NCBI GenBank assembly: GCA_013696065.1
Contig: JACCZJ010000475.1
Span: 1 to 17,504, forward strand
Origin: Nocardioidaceae bacterium
Lineage (GTDB): Bacteria; Actinomycetota; Actinomycetes; Propionibacteriales; Nocardioidaceae
Direction: 5' to 3'
DNA length: 17,504 nucleotides
The position numbers and the translations under genes were made by a program. The notes beneath the pieces are model-generated. The model searched no databases. It was not told the origin of the DNA and worked only from the letters and a program-made list of their open reading frames with translations. Shown one piece after another: positions 13,993 to 17,504 of the stretch (position 1 is its first letter; each line of letters opens with the position of its first letter).

Positions 13993-15179
13993 TGAGCCGA
14001 GCCCGGCAAATCCTGCGCGGTCGCGTTGTCACGCCATCCGACGTGATCGACGACGGTGTGGTCGTGATCGGTGGCGACCGGCTCGTGTACGTCGGTCCGG
14101 CTGGCGACCTACCGGCTGGACTCTGCGACCTCGAGCCGCCTCAACAAGTCGGCACCGTGTTGCCCGGCCTCGTCGACATCCACTGTCACGGTGGAGGTGG
14201 GCACACCCTCGCCACGGATGATGTCGCCGAGGCACGTGCCGCCGCCGCCCACCACCTACGGGCGGGTACGACCTCCCTCGTGGCGAGCCTGGTCACGGCG
14301 TCGGCCTCCGATTTGCTGAGCCAGGTCAAATCTTTATCGCCGCTCGTGCACCGTAGTGAGCTTGCCGGGGTGCACCTGGAGGGACCCTTCCTGTCCCACA
14401 TCCGGTGTGGCGCACAGGACCCGTGTTTTCTGCGGCTGCCCGATGTCGAGATGGTCAACGGGTTGACAAAGGCGGCTGACGGTGCGATTAAGCACATGAC
14501 TGTCGCCCCTGAGCTGCCCGGCGCGGCCAAAGTTGTCGCTGCGCTCAGGGTGGCGGGAGTGGTAGTGGCCTATGGCCACAGCGACGCGGATTACGACACG
14601 TTCCTCGCTGCGCTGCGCAGCCAAGCTGGCAAAGGGCTGGTCACTCACCTTGCCAACGGCATGCCGCCGCTGCACCATCGTGCTCCTGGCCCCGTGGCAT
14701 CGTCTCTTGTCGAGCTCGCCACCGGCGACGTCACCGTCGAACTGATCGCCGACGGCACGCACCTGTCAGACGGCTTTGTGGCGCTGGTGTTTGCGACGGC
14801 GCCAGCCGCCACCGACCGGATCGTGCTCGTCACTGACGCCATGGCGGCGGCGGGTATGCCGGACGGCGACTACGCGTTGGGCTCACAACGGGTGCTGGTG
14901 CGCGAGAAGGTGGCACGGCTCAAGCCGGTAGGCGCGATTGACGGGCAGACCTCGATAGCGGGTGGCACCGCATCACTGCTCGAAGTGGTGCGTCGCGTCG
15001 TCGATCGGGCGGGTGTCGACTTGTGCGACGCCGTCCGCGCCGCCTCGTATTCAGCGGCGCGCGTGTTGGCTCTTGCCGACGTTGGTGCGCTCGAAGCGGG
15101 CCGGCGGGCCGACCTCCTGATCCTCGACGATGGTTTGGCTCTGCTGCGCGTGATGCGTGCGGGGGAGTGGGTTACGTGA
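13992..15179 (+). CDS. nagA: N-acetylhexosamine-6-phosphate deacetylase (NagA/AgaA family)
   Basis: The 395-residue amidohydrolase removes acetate from an N-acetylhexosamine-6-phosphate in the cytoplasm. Visible active-site elements are HCHGGGG (64-70), metal ligand Glu130 in HLEGPFLSHIRCGAQDP, His196 in AYGHSDA, His219 in THLANGMPPLHHRAPG and catalytic Asp282 in LVTDAMAAAG. The HLANGM version differs slightly from the common HL-NAM. The family uses a TIM barrel with a small beta domain built from both ends, matched by the N-terminal RGRVVTPSDVIDDGVVVIGGDRL and C-terminal LEAGRRADLLILDD segments. The ATG overlaps the ROK stop by one base. NagA (GlcNAc-6-P) and AgaA (GalNAc-6-P) cannot be separated by motifs; the adjacent aldolase tilts the choice toward GalNAc. 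Confidence 0.93.
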   Translation: MSRARQILRGRVVTPSDVIDDGVVVIGGDRLVYVGPAGDLPAGLCDLEPPQQVGTVLPGLVDIHCHGGGGHTLATDDVAEARAAAAHHLRAGTTSLVASLVTASASDLLSQVKSLSPLVHRSELAGVHLEGPFLSHIRCGAQDPCFLRLPDVEMVNGLTKAADGAIKHMTVAPELPGAAKVVAALRVAGVVVAYGHSDADYDTFLAALRSQAGKGLVTHLANGMPPLHHRAPGPVASSLVELATGDVTVELIADGTHLSDGFVALVFATAPAATDRIVLVTDAMAAAGMPDGDYALGSQRVLVREKVARLKPVGAIDGQTSIAGGTASLLEVVRRVVDRAGVDLCDAVRAASYSAARVLALADVGALEAGRRADLLILDDGLALLRVMRAGEWVT

Positions 15180-15197
15180 TCAGCCGTGTCAGCCTGT

Positions 15198-15219
15198 CCT
15201 CCGTCTCTGGATCAGGAGG
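15198..15219 (+). promoter_or_regulatory. ribosome binding site of the aldolase with facing anti-sequence
   Basis: A full AGGAGG (15214-15219) stands 6 nt before the GTG at 15226 and fixes that start. CCTCC at 15198-15202 can pair with GGAGG at 15215-15219 over a 12-nt loop and hide the site. The 5-bp stem is modest, so an actual regulatory effect is uncertain. Confidence 0.5.
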
Positions 15220-15225
15220 TGTGTC

Positions 15226-16065
15226 GTGACGCTGGTTTCCATGTTCGACGCCGTCGCTGCTTCGAAGAAGATTGGCGCCGGGCTCGGTGCGTTCAACGTT
15301 ATCCAGATTGAACATGCTGAGGCTATTGTGGCTGGCGCCGAGGCAGCAGATCGCCCTGTCGTCATACAAGTGTCAGAGAACACTGTTGCTTATCACGGGT
15401 CGTTGGCGCCCATCACCCTTGCCTGCTTGAGCATTGCGCGAGGGTCGAGGGTCGACATCGTGGTCCACCTCGACCATGCTGTTTCTGTCGACCTTGTGCA
15501 CGAGGCGGTGGCCCTCGGTGTCAGCTCTGTGATGTATGACGCTTCGGCCATGTCTCATCAGGCCAACGTCGCCGCCACCACCGAGGTGGCGGCTTGGTGT
15601 CACGCGCGCGGTGTCTCGATCGAGGCTGAGCTCGGCGAAGTGGGCGGCAAGGACGGGGTGCATGCGCCGGGTGTGCGGACCGATCCGAGCGAAGCCGCCG
15701 CCTATGTTGACGCTACGCGTGTCGATGCCTTGGCTGTGGCCGTCGGTTCGTCACACGCCATGCTCACCCGAGATGCAGAGCTGGACACTGCGCTGATCAC
15801 CGAGTTGGCCGCGGTGGTGGATGTGCCACTGGTGTTGCACGGCTCGTCGGGAGTGCCCGATGAAGGGATCGCCGCTGCGGTCGCCGCGGGCATAGTCAAG
15901 GTCAACATCGCCACGCAGCTCAACAAGGTGATGAGCGCTGCGGTGCGTGACGCGTTGGCGGCTAACCTAGAGCTCGTCGATCCACGCAAATACCTCGGCC
16001 CCGGGCGCGATGCCGTCACCGCTGAGGCAACAAGGTTGGTCTCGTTGCTGAGCTTGCGTCGTTGA
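15226..16065 (+). CDS. class II ketose-bisphosphate aldolase (tagatose/fructose type)
   Basis: The 279-residue zinc aldolase matches the GatY/KbaY/FbaA group. Conserved blocks are GAFNVIQIEHAEAIVAGAE, HLDHA with His81, catalytic Asp83 and zinc His84, VMYDASAMSHQANV, EAELGEVGGKDG, GSSHAM with zinc His177, VLHGSSGVPDE with zinc His205, and the KVNIATQLN end that binds phosphate. It splits a ketose-1,6-bisphosphate into glycerone phosphate and glyceraldehyde-3-phosphate. In this operon tagatose-1,6-bisphosphate from galactosamine is the best guess; fructose-1,6-bisphosphate is the alternative. The start is the GTG after AGGAGG; an upstream extension in the same frame overlaps the deacetylase and lacks a binding site. 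It is the last gene of the enzyme operon, with 7 bp to the convergent dehydrogenase stop. Confidence 0.92.
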   Translation: MTLVSMFDAVAASKKIGAGLGAFNVIQIEHAEAIVAGAEAADRPVVIQVSENTVAYHGSLAPITLACLSIARGSRVDIVVHLDHAVSVDLVHEAVALGVSSVMYDASAMSHQANVAATTEVAAWCHARGVSIEAELGEVGGKDGVHAPGVRTDPSEAAAYVDATRVDALAVAVGSSHAMLTRDAELDTALITELAAVVDVPLVLHGSSGVPDEGIAAAVAAGIVKVNIATQLNKVMSAAVRDALAANLELVDPRKYLGPGRDAVTAEATRLVSLLSLRR

Positions 16066-16072
16066 ACGCAGC

Positions 16073-17254
16073 TCAAGGCTTGAGGATCACCTTGACCATG
16101 TCGTCTTCCTTCTTCTGGAACGTCTCGTAGGCTTTCGGAGCATCCTCGAGCGGGAGGCTGTGGGTGGCGAAGTTGTCCACGCCCAGCGGGTCGTCGTCGG
16201 TGAGCAAGGGCATGATGTCGTCGACCCAGCGCTTGACATTGGCTTGTCCCATGCGCAGCTGGATCTGCTTGTCGAACAAGGTGAGCATCGGCATCGGGTC
16301 GGCCATGCCGCCATACACACCGCTGAGCGAGATGGTGCCGCCGCGTCGGACGATGTCGATGGCTGAATACAGCGCGTTGAGCTTGTCGACGCCGGCGTTC
16401 TGCATCATGGGCCGGGCGAGGGCGTCGGGCAGCATGCCGACGATCTTGTGCGCCAATCCGCCGACGGGCGAACCGTGCGCTTCCATACCCACCGCATCGA
16501 CCACCGCGTCGGGGCCACGCCCCCCTGTCCTCTCACGGATGGCGTCCCCGAGGTCCTTCTCGTGGTCGTTGAGGTCTACGGTCTCGACACCTCTGCTGCG
16601 GGCGCGGTTCAGACGCGCTGGCACGAGGTCGACGCCGATCACCCGGACGCCTTGGTGCATGGCGATCCGGCAGGCCATATCACCGATGGGGCCCAAGCCG
16701 AGGACGCACAAGGTCCCACCTTCGGGGACGTCGGCGTAGGCGACTGCTTGCCAAGCAGTGGGCAGCACGTCTGAGAGGTAGACGAAGCGCTCGTCCGGCG
16801 GCCCGTCAGGGACCAAGATATGTGTGAACTGGGCCTGCGGAACCCGCAGATACTCGGCTTGGCCCCCGGCGACTTGGCCGTAGAGTTTCGAGTATCCGAA
16901 GATCGAGGCACCAGTGCCGTGCTCGCGCACCTGTGTCGTCTCGCACTGGGTGTAGAGCTGCTGGTCACACATGTAGCAGTGGCCACAGGAAATCTGGAAC
17001 GGCATCACGACCCGGTCACCGACGCTCAGATTGCCCACCTCGGAACCGACCTCTTCGACGATGCCCATCGGCTCGTGACCCAAGATGTCGCCGACGTCCA
17101 TGAAGGCGCCCAACGGCTCGTAGAGGTGAAGGTCGGACCCGCAGATGTTGGTGCTGGTGATGCGCACGATGGCGTCGGTCGGTTGCTCGATCTTGGGGTC
17201 GGGAACCTCCTCGACACTCACGTTCTTCTTCCCTTGCCAGGTGACTGCCTTCAT
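16073..17254 (-). CDS. zinc-dependent alcohol dehydrogenase, formaldehyde dehydrogenase-like
   Basis: The 393-residue protein is a medium-chain NAD(P)-dependent dehydrogenase. Catalytic zinc ligands are Cys38 (NICGSDLH) and His60-Glu61 (GHEP). The structural zinc lobe has Cys90, Cys93, Cys96 and Cys104. The nucleotide fold is VLGLGPIGDMACRIA, ending in the acidic VIGVD that favours NAD. The long insert with GGRGPDAVVDAVGMEAHGSP and LARPMMQNAGVDKLNALYSAIDIVRRGG is typical of the glutathione-independent formaldehyde dehydrogenase-like group (FdhA type), hence the name; the true substrate is unknown. ATG 17254 (MKAVTWQG) was chosen over one 24 bp upstream because MKAV is the family start and GAGAGG lies 10 nt before it. 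It converges with the aldolase and seems separate from the amino-sugar operon. A possible stress-sigma promoter lies 55-80 bp upstream. Confidence 0.92.
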   Translation of the reverse strand: MKAVTWQGKKNVSVEEVPDPKIEQPTDAIVRITSTNICGSDLHLYEPLGAFMDVGDILGHEPMGIVEEVGSEVGNLSVGDRVVMPFQISCGHCYMCDQQLYTQCETTQVREHGTGASIFGYSKLYGQVAGGQAEYLRVPQAQFTHILVPDGPPDERFVYLSDVLPTAWQAVAYADVPEGGTLCVLGLGPIGDMACRIAMHQGVRVIGVDLVPARLNRARSRGVETVDLNDHEKDLGDAIRERTGGRGPDAVVDAVGMEAHGSPVGGLAHKIVGMLPDALARPMMQNAGVDKLNALYSAIDIVRRGGTISLSGVYGGMADPMPMLTLFDKQIQLRMGQANVKRWVDDIMPLLTDDDPLGVDNFATHSLPLEDAPKAYETFQKKEDDMVKVILKP

Positions 17255-17309
17255 TTGATGAGTTCCTCTCGAAAACACGTGCTCTGTTGGGCTTCTCGCC
17301 TGCGGCTCT

Positions 17310-17334
17310 GTGCCCTCAAAGCGCGTCAGTAAAC
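17310..17334 (-). promoter_or_regulatory. possible SigB/SigF-type promoter of the dehydrogenase gene
   Basis: On the minus strand GTTT (17334-17331), 15 bases, then GGGCAC (17315-17310) resembles the actinobacterial general-stress sigma pattern GTTT-N15-GGGTAT, with four matches in the second box. The start would be near 17302, about 48 nt before the ATG. Motif match only. Confidence 0.35.
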
Positions 17335-17350
17335 GGCGTCACAGGAGGAC

Positions 17351-17504
17351 TCAGCGCAACAACCTCGCTGCGACCTCACCGAAGACCTCGCCGTGGCGGG
17401 CGACGTCTTCGGCGGTGGTGTCTGGGCACATCAGAGCCATGTTGTGAAAGGGCGTCATCACGATGCCGCGATTGCACAACGCCAGATGCAGGTAAGTGTC
17501 GAGG
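17351..17504 (-). CDS. class III aminotransferase, C-terminal fragment cut by window edge
   Basis: The last 50 codons of a leftward gene are present, ending in TGA at 17353-17351. The peptide LDTYLHLALCNRGIVMTPFHNMALMCPDTTAEDVARHGEVF matches the end of class III PLP-dependent aminotransferases related to glutamate-1-semialdehyde aminomutase: the NRG-(V/I)-x-TPFHNMALM motif and the final T--DV-RH-EVF helix. The catalytic lysine and most of the fold lie outside the window, so substrate cannot be assigned. The fragment is too short to be seen by length alone but reads cleanly to the edge. It ends 97 bp upstream of the dehydrogenase ATG; a hairpin-free gap with the possible stress promoter separates them. 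Confidence 0.85.
   Translation of the reverse strand, partial: LDTYLHLALCNRGIVMTPFHNMALMCPDTTAEDVARHGEVFGEVAARLLR

Noticed and set aside
16072..16084. CTCAAG-G-CTTGAG as a terminator between the aldolase and dehydrogenase genes
   Set aside because: The one-base loop cannot fold into a stable hairpin, the stem is only six pairs with AT content, and there is no T-run.
1..17504. Mobile element, CRISPR array, phage or tRNA features
   Set aside because: No transposase, integrase, terminal repeats, spaced direct repeats or tRNA-like fold was found on reading both strands.

Overview
The window is a chromosomal segment of a high-GC Gram-positive bacterium (Actinomycetota). The evidence is the strong G/C bias at third codon positions, frequent GTG starts, the rpsO-pnp-M16 peptidase-dapB order, actinobacterial-type TAnnnT -10 boxes placed directly before start codons, and a sugar ABC transporter without its own ATPase. 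I cannot name the genus. I see no insertion sequence, integrase, phage gene, CRISPR array, tRNA or rRNA.

Left third (1-5830, + strand): conserved housekeeping genes. rpsO (ribosomal protein S15) is followed by a 452-bp hairpin-rich spacer, then pnp (polynucleotide phosphorylase). Next come an M16 zinc peptidase almost touching pnp, dapB (lysine/diaminopimelate synthesis, probably leaderless) and a small membrane protein with a TPR-like tail.

Middle (5898-7823, - strand): a small-molecule transport group. It holds an AzlC/AzlD branched-chain amino acid exporter pair, a SemiSWEET-like half transporter and a GNAT acetyltransferase. A hairpin separates it from the convergent dapB-side genes.

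Centre-right (7882-16065): two divergent operons that look like one amino-sugar catabolic locus. The leftward arm encodes a lipoprotein sugar-binding protein, two CUT1-type permeases and a DeoR-family regulator. The rightward arm encodes a GlmS/AgaS-like SIS protein, a ROK sugar kinase, an N-acetylhexosamine-6-phosphate deacetylase (NagA/AgaA) and a class II ketose-bisphosphate aldolase. The inferred flow is uptake of an N-acetylhexosamine, phosphorylation, deacetylation, deamination/isomerisation and aldol cleavage. The aldolase makes N-acetylgalactosamine (tagatose route) the best guess, but no ketohexose-6-phosphate kinase lies in the window. The 218-bp divergent region carries five copies of TGATCG/CGATCA and a promoter for each arm; one copy sits between the -35 and -10 of the transporter promoter. 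The first permease has an in-frame TAG at codon 46, where relatives usually have Trp, so transport may be broken in this isolate.

Right end (16073-17504, - strand): a zinc-dependent alcohol/formaldehyde dehydrogenase-like gene with a possible stress-sigma promoter, then the last 50 codons of a class III aminotransferase cut by the window edge.
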